Assembly: GCA_007258455.2 (NCBI GenBank)
Contig: VDFB02115003.1
Span: forward strand, 1-64,000
Direction: 5' to 3'
DNA from: Sequoia sempervirens
Taxonomy: Eukaryota; Streptophyta; Pinopsida; Cupressales; Cupressaceae
Length of the DNA: 64,000 bases
Shown: one piece after another, positions 32,645 to 44,660 of the stretch
Layout of the letters: the number at the start of each line of letters is the position of its first letter
Position numbering within the stretch: the stretch's first letter is position 1
Translations under genes and position numbers: made by a program
Notes under the pieces: model-generated
What the model was told of the DNA's origin: nothing
The model's input: only the letters and a program-made list of their open reading frames with translations
The model's database searches: none

Positions 32645-33960
32645 CTACCCTAAACCATGAGAAACCAATGATGTAGGAAAACTCAATATTAAAGAAGTAG
32701 AATATGAAGGAGATGTGATATCAATGTAAGGTGAAGGAACTAGTGAGGAGGGTAAAAATCCAAGGTTTAGATAACCAAATTGTATCTCCTTATGCATATT
32801 GAAGGTATCAGTGACAACTATACTCAAACCATCAACAAAGTTAGTAATACCAAAGGAAGAAAATGAATACAATCTAGAATCATGATCAGTATGACCCATG
32901 GAAATGATGTCTCTACTTTGAAAATCTCTTATGATCATGGAATGTAGGAATGAACAAGGCCCAAATTTAGGAAATAGTTCCCCAGATGTAGCCATATGGT
33001 GTGATTCCCTAGAATCAAGAAGCCACTTGTGTGATGTGTTATTTGTAGAAGCAATGAGTGTCATTACCTTATTCTTATCATTTGCTAAAATGCAGATGAT
33101 TTTGATGTAGAAAGGGAAGAACCACCTGTCTTGGGAAATTGAATTTGAGTTTTTTGAAGGAGCATTCAATTCATCAATTTCCTTTTTGTAACATTGGTGT
33201 GCTTCATGCCCTAGTCTTTTACAATAAGTACATTTGAGCTTGTCCTTAAATTTTTTCCCTTTTGTTGAGGGAGATGAATATGATGAAGTGTTTGATTTTG
33301 ATCCCTTAGCTTGATCCTTAGTTTTTTTTCTTTCCCTTAGATTCTTGAGAAACTAATTCTTAACTTTTGAAGATATGATAACATCCATAGAGATTGATTT
33401 AGATTGTTCTCTTGTGATTCTATCACAAAACTATTCAAAAGAAGGAATTACATGTGTTGTTCCAAACGAGTCCATTATAGAGTAGAAAGAAGAAGCAAAC
33501 ATATGATAAGGACCTTTTATCTTTGACAGAATCAATAATACACGTTCTATTTTTGTTTTACCACAACCCTGAAGTCTAGAAAGCAAAGACTTAAACTATA
33601 CCAATACATCTTCAATAGATGGAAATGAATCAAGAGACAATGTTGTTAATTCTACATTCAATTGTAGAATCTTGAACTCATCAAAAATACCAAAGAGATC
33701 TTCAAATTTTCCCCACATTTTTTTAGGCGTTGCACAACTAGAAATGCGAAATTGCAAATATTGAAAACAAGAAGACCTATTAGACCCATTTCTTCATATA
33801 ACTTGTTTCGATAAATAAACTACTCAAACTCTCTAGTAAATTGCATTTGTTGTCCATTGATAATTTTCCATAATCCCTTAGATTGAATTAGTTATTGTAC
33901 TTTGACTTTTCATATATGGAAATTATGTGGTGTTAACAAATAAATTTTTGGATCCATGAT
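32645..33960 (-). pseudogene. Copia gag-protease remnant
   Basis: On the minus strand gag opens near 33957 (MDPKIYLLTPHNFHIWKVKV) and runs with frequent frame breaks. A CCHC knuckle CTYCKRLGHEAHQC lies at about 33235-33194. The protease active-site region WLLDSRESHHMA follows, with Asp-Ser-Arg (33016-33008) replacing Asp-Ser-Gly. After GHTDHDSRLYSFSSF the sequence departs from copia pol and ends at a stop at 32645. Confidence 0.75.
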
Positions 33961-36935
33961 ACACACACAACAAGGTACTTGAATTATGCCTTATGAAACC
34001 CTCCAAAATATATTACATATGAATGGAGACCCCCTAGAAAGATACAAGACAAGATTTACAAGTTTTATAGATCAGATGCCAAATCGATGGTTTATAATGC
34101 ATGGTGGTTTTTACAAAATGGGCAATCTAAATCTTAATTTTACATGCAAAATCAAATTCCTTGCACAATTTTTATAGAAATGAAAAAAAAGTATGCAAAA
34201 TTTTGATAATTAGGGTGAAAGCTATACCTCAAAATTTTCTTACAATGTTGACTTGATAGGTTAAAAATGTAATTAAACAACATCATAAAAAATGTCAGTG
34301 ATGGAACCAACTTCCCTTTGACTATTTACACTTGAAAAATATGATTTCCCATTTATAAGCTATCACAAAATGAAAAAAAATCTTGTTTTGCTAGTTTATT
34401 GCAAAAAAATACCCCCTTTGAGAACTTAATAGTTTGCATAAACCATTAATCATTTGGTTAAATTAGTAAGTTATAACAAATAGGTAAAACAAATTCTCCA
34501 GTAAAGAGTATGGAGGCCTTGTTAAAGAATTCAAGGAATTCTTTAATAAGTGCAAACTGTGGTAAGGTGAGAAGTTTATGTGAGAGATTGATGTAAAGTG
34601 AAACCAAAAAACAAAATCAACACCCATCCACCACTCTTTAGTTTTCAGTCTTTGACTTTTGAATGATGTGAGGGAGCATGGAGGCCTATTGAGGAGAATA
34701 GAGGCCACTGTGAGTGCCACAGTGAACCCTAATTGTCTTAGGGAGGTCTCCATGTGGGAGGAACGACTATATCAAGTTGTGTGGGTGAGACACCGTGTGG
34801 GATCAAAGCCACATATGAGTACTAAACTTGTTTTATATGTATTGAAAAAAGAGGGTACTTGTAGGTGGATGTGGGATCACTTGGTCGCTTGGCTCTCATG
34901 ACCATACCATCAAAGTATGGCACAACCTATGTAGGGAGACTATGAGGTGTAGATGTTATATTGCTTGGTGTGTGAGATATGAGAATGAAATGCCTCTTTT
35001 GAATTGCATGAGGAAATAATCCAAATACTAATGGCAAGTTGTGACAAAAAATCTAATGAAAATTGCCATAGATTGTGTGAAGTTGGGTATGGAGAGTAAA
35101 CTATGCACATATGTCAAAAATACCAGGTTGGTGGAGGTATTGAAGAGAATGAGCACGACTTGTTTGTAGAGGTGACAAAAAAGGCCACCAAATACATATG
35201 ATAACCTACAAAAAACAATGGATTCCTCCAAGCAAACAAGCCAATTTGGCCAAAATTTGTCTTTAGCACAAAGAATGCCACAAAATCATACTTGTAACAA
35301 TAGATCCATGGGAATTTTGACCAAGCAAGTCAATGAAGGCCACAAGTTCTTGAAAAATTTTAAATGGATAAAAGTAAAAACTTGTGTCACACTTTTGGCC
35401 ATCTAAATAGTTCTAAGCAAAACTATTTTGACCTAAACAGTTTTAGTCAAACCAATTTTTCCCAAAACCATGTGGCCTATATGTGGCACATAGTTTCGAG
35501 TGAAACCCTTTCTCCCGAAATCATAAAATTTGATTTTTTTTCCTTTGTCACATCAAAATGTGGCTTATTTTATGTGTGGGGTTTTGATAGACAGGGTTTC
35601 AGTCAAAACCCTTTCTACCAAAACTGTCTTTGTGGCATCGTAGTTGGCAGCCAACTCGGCTTTTTTCAAAATTTTCTAAAACTTTCAACTTCAACTAAGT
35701 ATTTCTTTTGTCTGAATCATTTAACAAAGAAAAAAAATACCGTTTTATAGAGCTCGGAGCGATGAATCTAAATATGACTTTTTTTTAATATTTTGATTAA
35801 TTTTAATATATATTTTAAAATATTGCAAGTAGGTTGTTACAGTTAAAAAAGAGGCAAATTAGAAATTTTAAAAAAATAGTAAAACATATTAATTTTTTTG
35901 AAAAAGATATGGTGCAATAGAGGAGAGAATCCTCTTCAAAAGGGTATAATTTGTTTTTTGAAAATGATTAAAAAAATAGACAATAGTTGATGTCAAATGA
36001 AAACTATCAAATTTAGACAAGTTTGACTTTAAAATGTTATTATGAGAAAAATATACATCCAAATTTCAAATTTTTTTCCATGCACTAGATATTGAAGTTG
36101 CCTATTTGGAGAATTTTTTTTGGATAAAATGAAGTTTTTTTCTATTTGTTTCTTGACGTCAAGTGAATGTCACTTTTTCCTGAATTTTTTAGCATTCCAA
36201 AATCTGCTCTTAAATTGATAAAAAAATGATCAAAACATTTTTTAAAAAATTTGAAAAATTACAAGAATATACTTTATCAATATTTCTACATTTCATTAGT
36301 TTACATCATTTTGAAATTCAAAACATAAAGACCACTTTTATGTGGTCGAAGTTCAATTTTTGTTGTTGTTGTTGGTTGACTTCTTTATAAAGTGTGACAA
36401 AGGTTTGTGCTTTTACCCAAATAAAAGGTTTTTTTTTACTTGAGCCCTTTGAACGTGATGGTAGTATCCATTTGGCTCTATGATGCTTTGTTGATAGGGC
36501 TATGTGTGGGAGTCACCTTAGTGCAGGAAGAAAAAATCTCTTATGGATCTAATACTGATGAAAAATAAATAGGTTCAACACTAGTTGGTGAGAAATTCAA
36601 TCTTTATCCAAATATGACTTCAATGGATGAGATTCAAGGCTTGGACTATAGCAACATGAAAATTTGAAACTTATATGCAAATATGAAAATTAAGTTGCCT
36701 TAATATAGAATTACCATGCTTACAAACACTCCCTTATGTAAACTTATAACATAAATATATAAAGAATAACATCACAATAAGATAGTAACAAAGAGGAACA
36801 AAACAACAACACAAGAGAATCACATAATATAGGATTTACATGGAGAAACCATTGTGGGAAAAAAATTCACCAAGAAGAGAGGCCAATTATGCATTATAAA
36901 ATTTTGTATTACTAAAAATATGCCAGATGGAGAGT
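33961..36935. other. Unannotated stretch, about 3 kb
   Basis: I recognise no domain here. The part nearest 33961 may be the leader of the minus-strand copia element. From 35230 to 35760 the plus strand has a repetitive, Asn/Phe/Ser-rich open frame built on AAACC(A/C)TTT-like words, which looks like low complexity rather than a gene. From 35760 to 36330 it is very AT-rich. At 36828-36880 the phrase ATAGGATTTACATGGAGAAA resembles LTR leader sequence. Confidence 0.35.
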
Positions 36936-36939
36936 TTTT

Positions 36940-37690
36940 GCAAAGCATGGGCGCGAGGGGTTTGATAGTAGCCTGAATGTAGGCTAGCATTCACTGGTGC
37001 AAGTCTTTGGGGGTCGATCCCCCTATGTGTGATGTGGGGAGTAGTGTGGTGGGGTTTGGTGATGCATGTAGGTTGTGGAACTGAAGGGGTTTTTTAAGTG
37101 TTTTCTATTTTTTTGTGCCACCTTTAAATGTTTATTTGTGTTTCTATGTGGCTCTGGCATGTGGAAGGTTGTATGGAACTATCAAGAGGTTTCAAAAACC
37201 CCTTTTCATGTTCTTTTAAGGAGGCTATTGTTGGTGGGGATTCCTCGTCATTTGGACATGAAGATGCAATACAATGAATGAATCTAATAATAATCAATTT
37301 TAGGGGCTATGCACAAAACCTAATGGGTGTTTGGAAAGAAGCTTAGATTGCCCAGTGGTAGTGATTAATCCAAATGTTGTGGTAGATGATGTGGTGTATT
37401 TATAATAGCATGATTTACTCTATAAATTCATGAGAGTTTGTATATCTTTGCCTTTTTTGGAGGCTCGGGCTTGTATTACCTTGAACCCAAAAGGGGATAT
37501 GGAAATCATTCTAAAAGCTAATGGTTTTTTTTTGTGGTCTTCACCCAACTAGCAGATCATAATATGGTCTTCGAAGGTGGCTTGTGTTTTCATAATCAAG
37601 CAGTGATTTTGATCAAGCAATGACATGTAGGTTTTGATTTGGTGAAAGAGCTTCTATCAAAGATTCATGTATCAAGTATCAAGTTGGCTA
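36940..37690 (+). pseudogene. LINE 5' fragment: leader and ORF1 (DUF4283) remnant
   Basis: From about 37390 to 37650 two frames read as the DUF4283 part of a plant LINE ORF1: CISLPFLEARACITLNPKGD, MEIILKANGFFL, then after a +1 shift VVFTQLADHNMVFEGGLCF and NQAVILIKQ, stop, HVGFD. This aligns with the ORF1 of the full-length LINE at 44.7-46.1 kb (same order; FEGGPYFYNQIGLFIKPWH). The GC-richer part at 36940-37290 with GGGGGTCGATCCCCC is probably its 5' leader. The LINE stops abruptly at about 37.69 kb, where the giant LTR begins. Confidence 0.7.
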
Positions 37691-39004
37691 GTCACACATG
37701 ACACACACACACACTCACTTAGGCTATTTGAAAACCTCATCGGGTCAATTCAAGTATCAAGTTGGGTTAGTCATAAATTTGAGTTGATAGGTTATGTGTC
37801 ATTAGAGAAAGTAAAATTCATTTCGTTAAAAGATCTTATTAAATTTCATCAAAATAAATTTTCAAATATCTTTTGTAATTAGTAAATATTATGTATATAT
37901 ATATATATGTATAATATATATACGTGTATTATGAGTCAAATGCATATATATGTATGTATATATGAATATATAAATATGATAGGTAACATTAATATTTTTT
38001 ATATATTCCTATATATATACGTATATAAGTGTATATTATATAAATTAGTTACATCTTGAATGCCATAATAATATGACAGTGTTATCTCTCTTAAAACTGT
38101 GGTAGCTAAGCCGAATTGAAAGACTTTATGAAGGATATTTAAAATCCATAATGGGCATTATATTATAGTGCGAACTTGGGAAATTTCGATCTGGTTGGGG
38201 AGCCACGTAGGTGGTTGTGTAATTGCACATTTTAAGTTTAAATTGTGAAGTTGTTGTGAGTCATGACAAAGCTATTGCTAGTCGTTCCTTCAAAAGAGGC
38301 ATTTCTACTTAAGTTTCAAATTGAAGTTAAAATTCTATGTATATCAATATCTAGTCATGGCTCTTGGCTTCATAAGTAAACTATATTTCAGGCATTGGTA
38401 ACCACTTCTTTAAAGCCACTACATGGTAGTTAATTGAATGATATTAATAGATTTAAACTTGTTACTTTGAACCGAGGCATTAGAGGCCATAATGGTACCC
38501 GTAGAAGGATATTTGTTTAACAACTTCTTTAAATCATAGTTATCTTGGAAAATTCATGGCTTATCTAGAAAAATCAGCACCTCTAATAGGGGAATGCTTT
38601 TAATGAATCAATTGGTAAATATATGAATAAGTGGCAAGGTTGAATAGATGATCGGAAGTCTTTGTTTTGGGAGTAAGATATTGGGTATAATCAACTGTTG
38701 GCTGCAACAGGGAAGGGAGAGTCTATTTTGTTCATTTTGCTTTGGTTGTTTATTAAGAATAGACTAGAAAGTTTATATAAGATATTACTGTGTTATCTTG
38801 CATGCTTTGATAGAGGGTTATGAAAAGGAGCAGCTCTCAAGTGTTAAGTTGTCCTTTCTTCTGCTTAGAATAAGGTGTAACACACCAAAGAGGAATTGGA
38901 AATTTGTGACTACACCTCAAGATTTAGGAGTGTAGTAATTTTCTTCAATATTTTCCAAGCATGGCTAATATTTCTATTTTATCTTCTTTAATTTGGTAAA
39001 ACCC

Positions 39005-39034
39005 TGTGTGTGTGCGCGCGTGTGTGCGTGCGTG
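39005..39034. repeat. Alternating TG/CG tract in the left giant LTR
   Basis: Thirty bases of unbroken alternating pyrimidine-purine (TG and CG steps), a composition known to favour left-handed Z-DNA. The matching site of the right LTR (about 55056-55080) has no such tract. Confidence 0.85.
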
Positions 39035-39701
39035 TTTAATCATGCAAATGCAAGTATGTAGTTGTTTTTCCTCAAGATTACTCATATATTCAAGATTACT
39101 TATTTTTCCTCATAAGAGTATTAAAGATGGTCTGGACTATTATTAATTTGGTGGATAGGCTAAGTGCTCACTCCAATAAACGTATGTTTTTAATCAAACT
39201 TAGATATACAAAATTTTGAATTAAATTTTAAAGGAGAGCTTAAGAGAAAAGATTTAGACTCTCCCTAAATTGTGTTTTTCCAAACAAATCGGCTTCATAA
39301 ATTGAATTCGTGAAGAATTATTAAATACTTGAAAATGGTGTTTCTTCCATCCAATAAGACAATGTCTTATATTTTATTATTATCACAGTTTATATTGTAT
39401 TTTCAAGGTAAATAATCTTTTAAGAAATTCAAAGAAAGGTTTGAAATATAATAGAGGAGATGAATTATTCATTTTTGTTTGAACTTTATAGGTATTTGAT
39501 ATTTGACCAGGAGTCATTGTTATATATTGATTTGAGATCAAATATCTCGAGTAGAGGACACTATGTTTACGTCATAAATCAAAGAGCATAATACTAGGAG
39601 AGTAGTTAAACTCCTTTTGGCTATTTAAATGACTTGAATAAGAGGCAATGGCCTAGACCCAGAATGTTGCAAGAGCGTAACATGGGTGTTCGAGTTATAA
39701 G

Positions 39702-40980
39702 TGTGACTAGGTGAAAATATTTGTCCTAAAATGTGCAACAACAACAAATATGCAAGAAACAACAAAAACAAACACCTAACACCTCAAGATTGGGAAAAAC
39801 GTTAAACTCAACAAATGTAACGATTATACCTTGCTAAGTTGCTCCTTAGTTGGCCCTTTGATCTTTGATGTTTTGTATGCTCCTCTTGATGGAAAAAGAT
39901 GTGAGATGGGATGCAAAGATGGTTGAAAGTAGATAAGTATGAAATGCAAGTGCTATGGTGAAGGAAAAGTGTGAAAGTTGGCTAAGTATGGCTCAAATGT
40001 CAAATTGGCAAGAGTTTGGTAGCAAAATCATGAACTCCCCAAATGAGAGAAAAGAGGGGTATTTATAGAGGAATTTGAATTCTCTAGAGAATTCAATGGT
40101 TGAGATTTATCCAACAAGGCCAAGATGAAGGGCTATGGTGAGTTGAGGACTCCCAAGCCCTCACATCTTGACATGTAGAATGTGAAGTGGCTAAGAATGT
40201 GATGATGTGTAAGTGAGGTGGAAGGAGGGTAGATGATGTGGAGGAAGGATAAGTACCTTGGGGGACGAGAAGATTTCCTCAAAAAGTAACTTTTTGTCTC
40301 CAAGTGGGAATGAAAGTGACTTTTGAGGAATTTTAGAATTCTTCAAAAATATCCATAGGAAAAGGGAATGTAGTTGGAAAAATAAATAAAAATTCACATG
40401 CTTGGAAGAATCTCATGGACAAGACAAGGTTCCAAAAATGGAAGCACTTGTCCACATGTGACTTGATGTGACAAGTCAAAGATTATATGGGGAAGAGTCC
40501 ACATGTGACTTGATGTGACAAGTCAAAGATCACATGAGGAAGAGAAAAAGAAATTTAATATTCCTTGGAAGGATAAAAAGAATTAAAAATTCCTTGGGAG
40601 ATTGATTAGGCTAGTTAATGAAGGATTAGATGAGGGTTAGGTGGCTAAGAGAGATTAGGGGCCAACTTGCAAAATTTGGAGGATGTGACACATCCTAATC
40701 AAGGATTAGGCATGTGCACATTCCTAATAATGGAATTAGGAGGTTGATTAAGGAAGGGACGTGACATGTGAGGAATTAAATAAATGTCATATTTATTTAA
40801 TTCATTTGATGAAAGGGGTAAGGTATTTCATTATTAACTGAATACTTTAGGGGTTTAGAGGAATTTTAAGGATATTAATTAGATAATAGCAATATTACCT
40901 AATTAACACAGATAAAATTATGTTTTAGGCGAATAGGGATAAATTTGGATAAATTAAGTGTCCAAATTTAGGTGTCTACG
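39702..40980 (-). mobile_element. Solo LTR inserted in the left giant LTR
   Basis: The 1,279-bp segment is absent from the right giant LTR. It is flanked by the 5-bp duplication ATAAG (39697-39701 and 40981-40985). On the minus strand it begins CGTAGACACCTAAATTT (the common plant LTR start TGTAGACACC with T changed to C) and ends GTCACA. It has a minus-strand TATA box in CCTCTATAAATACCCC at about 40070. A 47-bp tandem duplication containing CATGTGACTTGATGTGACAA lies at about 40450-40540. There is no coding content, as expected for a solo LTR left by LTR-LTR recombination. Confidence 0.88.
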
Positions 40981-41782
40981 ATAAGTATTAAATCTACTTA
41001 GTCAAATTAATGACTTTAGTGAAGTCGTCACTTTTTGAAAGATAATTTATTTGAGTAAGTTAATATTTGGATCAAACCAATAGTTAGAGTTAACCATAGG
41101 TCAGTGAGATTTCCAAATCGAGTTAGAGGTGGGTGAACTTGCGACACCACTTTCTAAGAAAGTGGATGAATATAATTCAAACTTTGGCAAAAGTAAGTGC
41201 AAAAATCTCTACTTGCACTTGTCAATTCATTGTGCTCAATATTTGCATAACTAGTCAGTAGTTTCATACTTAGAGTTTGTCTATAGTTGTATGACTATAC
41301 TTGTTATGTAGGACACAACACTAGAAACTTAGATGGCAACACTAGAGGTTCCTATACTATACTCTTCATCGAAGGGTAGGGTCACTTTCAATTGGAAGGT
41401 GTGTGGGGGACCATCGGTCTATGGTTGGAGGTAAAATGATTTGGTGATGTTCTCCCTCTTGCAAATGTCACATTGAGGCTTGTGAAATAGAAGAATAATC
41501 TAGCTAAGGCTATCCTGACCTTGATCTTATTTGTAAATTATGAAACTATTTACTTGATCATAGATCTTAAATGAAAAATTTATTTGAATAAGATGTATTT
41601 CATTTACAAAATGCTATGTTATTTTAATTTATGAAATGTTATATGTTTTCCTTTTTGCAAAATGCAAATTTTGATGTTAGAAAAGAAAAAATTTATCTTC
41701 CTGTTTGAAGGCATTGAAATATTTACTTTGAGTATTAAAACCTAGGTGAAAACTAGAAGAGTATGGTAAGAATTGTTACATA

Positions 41783-41794
41783 TGGTATCAGAGC
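41783..41794 (+). promoter_or_regulatory. Primer-binding site of the giant gypsy element
   Basis: TGGTATCAGAGC, a perfect initiator-Met tRNA site, begins two bases after the left LTR. Confidence 0.9.
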
Positions 41795-42480
41795 TACTGA
41801 GTTCAATACATGGACCTATGAGCTCATTGCTTAAGCTTAAATTCCAACATTAACAAGTGGCTAATTTTTGGGTGTTCTTGTGCCAGAATGGTGAGAACTA
41901 AGATGATGCCATAAAATAATTAATCGGTAGTGAATGTTACCTAAAGGCCAAGAAAGATTGAGAATCTCTAATGAAACCCTTGGACAAAAAAATGACTACA
42001 AGGAGAGGGTATGACTAGCTAACTATGAAACCTTCATTGATGCTATAAAACATATTAAGCAGGATAAAAAGTAGGAGGAAACTAAGACCTTACACTTGTA
42101 CCTCAAGCTAAACTAGACCAACCATCTCTTTATAGAAATATATCAAGTGAAAGCAACACTAGCACCCCTTTGGATAGACATGAAGGATTGGAAGTGCACA
42201 TGTGAATGCCTCCACCTTCTGAAGTCATTGTGATAGATTCTAGAAGTGAATAGTAACCCAAAAAATTTATTTCCCCCTATTAATGATGAGTATTCATTCC
42301 ATTAAATAAGGATGTTTTGTAATCCACAACTATTATAATGAAAATTTTGGAAAAATTGCAAAAATCTCTCTTTTATTTTGATGAATGAATGAAAATTTGC
42401 TTAAATGTTTATAATTAAATGGAAAACTAGAGAAACTAATTGAATGTAAAAAATGAAAATTTACAAGTAATAACCTAAAC

Positions 42481-43600
42481 ATGGTTCGAACTAGGACCAA
42501 TTTTGGAGGAAGCCAGGAGGTAGGGAAACCTTCTAGAAATTCAGATTCCAAGCTAAGAAAAAATCTTGCTATGCTCAATGAAGCAAGAGAAAGAATCAGA
42601 AACCTTGAGCAAGAGGTTAGGGGTTAGAGTAGGCCTGATCATGAAGCATCCCATGAAGGTGAGAATGAGAATAAAAAAGAATGCACCACCTTGAGTGAGC
42701 GTGGAGAAAACAACTCAGATTTAAGATCTGATTTGGAGAAAAGAAACCAAATGGCCCTTGAGCTATCAAGGGATATGAAGAAGGTTACACCTCCCAAATT
42801 TGAGGGTATTGTGAGTGGTGATGTTGCGAAGGTGTGGCTCACAAAGATGGAAAAATAATTTGAGATTAGAAACTATTCCAAAGTAACCAAGGTTGTTTAG
42901 GGAGTGTACCAGCTATCTAGAGAAGCATCCACATGGTAGATGAACAAAAAAATTGAACTAGGGATGAGTTTGCTAAGTCTAACATAGGATGAATTTATGG
43001 TGATCTTAAAATAAAGATGGTTTTCCACAACTATACTTTGATCAGAAACTAATGGATTTTCAATACTTGAGACAAGGTGATTCATTTTTTAATGAGTATT
43101 GGGAGAATTTCACTCATCTTTTGGAGTACATTCCTCAATATCAAAAAGATGAAATATTTTGGACAAAGAAATTCATTATGGGGTGTAATGCCCAGCTTAG
43201 AGGTGAGGTATACATTCATGGTCCTACTACCATGGACCAAGTATATGAGAAAGCAATCAAGCAAGAGAAGAAGTTAAAGTCCATATTTGCATATAGGGAA
43301 AAGAATTGCAAGAAGTTCAACTGGTCACAATCCTCTCAAGAATTTAAGAAAAAGGATGAAAAATAGGACTTCAAGAATAAAGGTGATAAAGGTTCTAAAA
43401 TAATCGAAATGAGTCTAGAGGTGGCCAAAAAATGACAACCCCAAGAAGAAAAAAGATAATTCAAGGAAGCCTTTTGAAAGGTGAGGACCTTTGGGGGGTG
43501 TTTTTCATGTGGCAGTGAACACTATGCTAACCAATGTACTAATACAACACAAGGGACACAACCTCAAGGAAACTCTTTACCATCTCAATAGGTAGCTTTC
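42481..43600 (+). pseudogene. Gypsy gag remnant
   Basis: The ATG at 42481 (MVRTRTNFGGSQE) opens a long but stop-ridden frame. The retrotransposon gag domain is visible: VTPPKFEGIVSGDVAKVWL at about 42785, then DFQYLRQGDSFFNEYWENF and GCNAQLRGEVYIHGPTTM at about 43056-43235. A CCHC-like knuckle CFSCGSEHYANQC lies at about 43502-43540. Several Trp and Gln positions of the family are stops. Confidence 0.8.
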
Positions 43601-43621
43601 TAGTAGAGAATCCATGCAGCG

Positions 43622-44097
43622 TTGGACAATTGTCAGGTGAAGTGCCATATTAATCCAATTGAGACTCCAGGTACTTTATTTGGTATATCAATTTCAGATT
43701 TAATAGAAACTGGTACTACTAAATGTTTTATTTCACCAAAATCATTAAATAAGATATCTAGAAAGGCTATTTATATGAAAAACTCATGGTTAATAGAATA
43801 TGTAGACCAGATAAGAGCTCAGGTAGAGCAGTATTTGTTCGAGGCTAAGGTTGAACTATTGAGATTTTCAATGGAATTAAACCTATATGTAGCCCCTTAG
43901 GATCTTATGATCTCATCCTAGGGGTACATTGGTTATGGAGGAATAGGGCTAAGGTAGACTGTTTTGCTAAAATGATAGAATGTTTAGATGACCTTGGGAA
44001 CAAATTGTATCTATAAGGTACACCTAGTGAGGTTAAGGAAAATATTAGCGTTCAACTAAAGAAGGCCAAGCAAAAATGATGTCAACTCTTTGTAGTC
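43622..44097 (+). pseudogene. Gypsy protease remnant
   Basis: DNCQVKCHINPIETPGTLF and FGISISDLIETGTTKCFIS match the gypsy retropepsin. The active-site triad reads Glu-Thr-Gly (43706-43714) instead of Asp-Ser-Gly. The frame is interrupted after LYVAP (TAG). It runs into the LINE target site at 44098. Confidence 0.7.
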
Positions 44098-44116
44098 AAA
44101 ATGGAGAAAATGGATG

Positions 44117-44660
44117 GAATTGATGAATTTTCAAAAAGATGGATTTTTTCTGCGTTTGCATCTTCAGGCCGTGCTAGGGCACCCAAGCCTTAGCCCGTGA
44201 CTATTCTTTGCTTGCTCTGTGCACTGTGGGGGGATTCTTGGTGTTGTTTGGGGGCGGAGTCTGGCTTCTCTCATTTTTTCTTTCCTACGGTGGCTACATT
44301 CTCTTCTATGGTGGTGTTTTTTGCTGGCATTGGGGTCTCTGATGCCTTTCTCCTGAGGTCTTGCGCTCTGGGCGGCTACTGTGGAGTGGGCTCGAGCCTG
44401 CTGTGGGGTGGAGGTGGTGCGTTGGAGGGCTTTTGGGGGCCCCGTGTGTAGGGCGACACCACTCTTTGGGTTGTGTGGTGTCCCTCTCGGGTGTGGGGTC
44501 TGCTCTCTACGCTGCCCTTCTTTTGTTTTGTGTGGGGTCTAGCTTTCTACACTGCCCTTCTTTTGCTTTGTGTGGGGTGCGATTGGTGAGTGGGGTTGTT
44601 GTCCCCACTCCCTGCCGTGGAGCATTGGGTTGTGTGCCCATCTTGGGCCCCTCAGTTTTA
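44117..44660 (+). promoter_or_regulatory. LINE 5' UTR, probable internal promoter region
   Basis: A G/T-rich, GC-rich block unlike its surroundings. It includes an imperfect tandem pair of about 37 bp (CTGCCCTTCTTTTG(T/C)TTTGTG, twice at about 44510-44580). LINEs carry internal promoters here as a class; the exact promoter is not identified. The open frame through it is in phase with ORF1 but lacks a domain. Confidence 0.6.

Larger units (their letters stand above)
31628..33960 (-). mobile_element. Ty1-copia remnant, minus strand, pol deleted, 5' LTR missing
   Basis: On the minus strand gag and protease lead into a non-coding spacer, then a purine tract (CTTAAAGGGGG, 32011-32001), then a 373-bp 3' LTR. 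Integrase, RT and RNase H are absent. No 5' LTR or primer site was found upstream of gag, so the 5' end is truncated or too diverged to see. Its 3' LTR lies 21 bp beyond the target duplication of the neighbouring gypsy-type element. Confidence 0.75.
37700..41780 (+). repeat. Left giant LTR (5'-truncated, with a solo LTR inside)
   Basis: From the CACACAC run at about 37700 it aligns with 53767-56559. After removing the 1,284-bp insertion the two are nearly equal (about 2,797 and 2,793 bp). The first 300 bp of the LTR, present on the right at 53466-53766, are missing here. AT microsatellites lie at 37889-38040. Confidence 0.88.

Noticed and set aside
35230..35750. Asn/Phe/Ser-rich plus-strand frame
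   Set aside because: Low-complexity sequence with repeated AAACCATTT-like words, no domain, and no splice or promoter support.
36940..37060. A second SINE, suggested by GGGGGTCGATCCCCC resembling box B
   Set aside because: A LINE ORF1 remnant follows in the same orientation, so the block is better explained as that LINE's leader. No box A, tail or target duplication was found.
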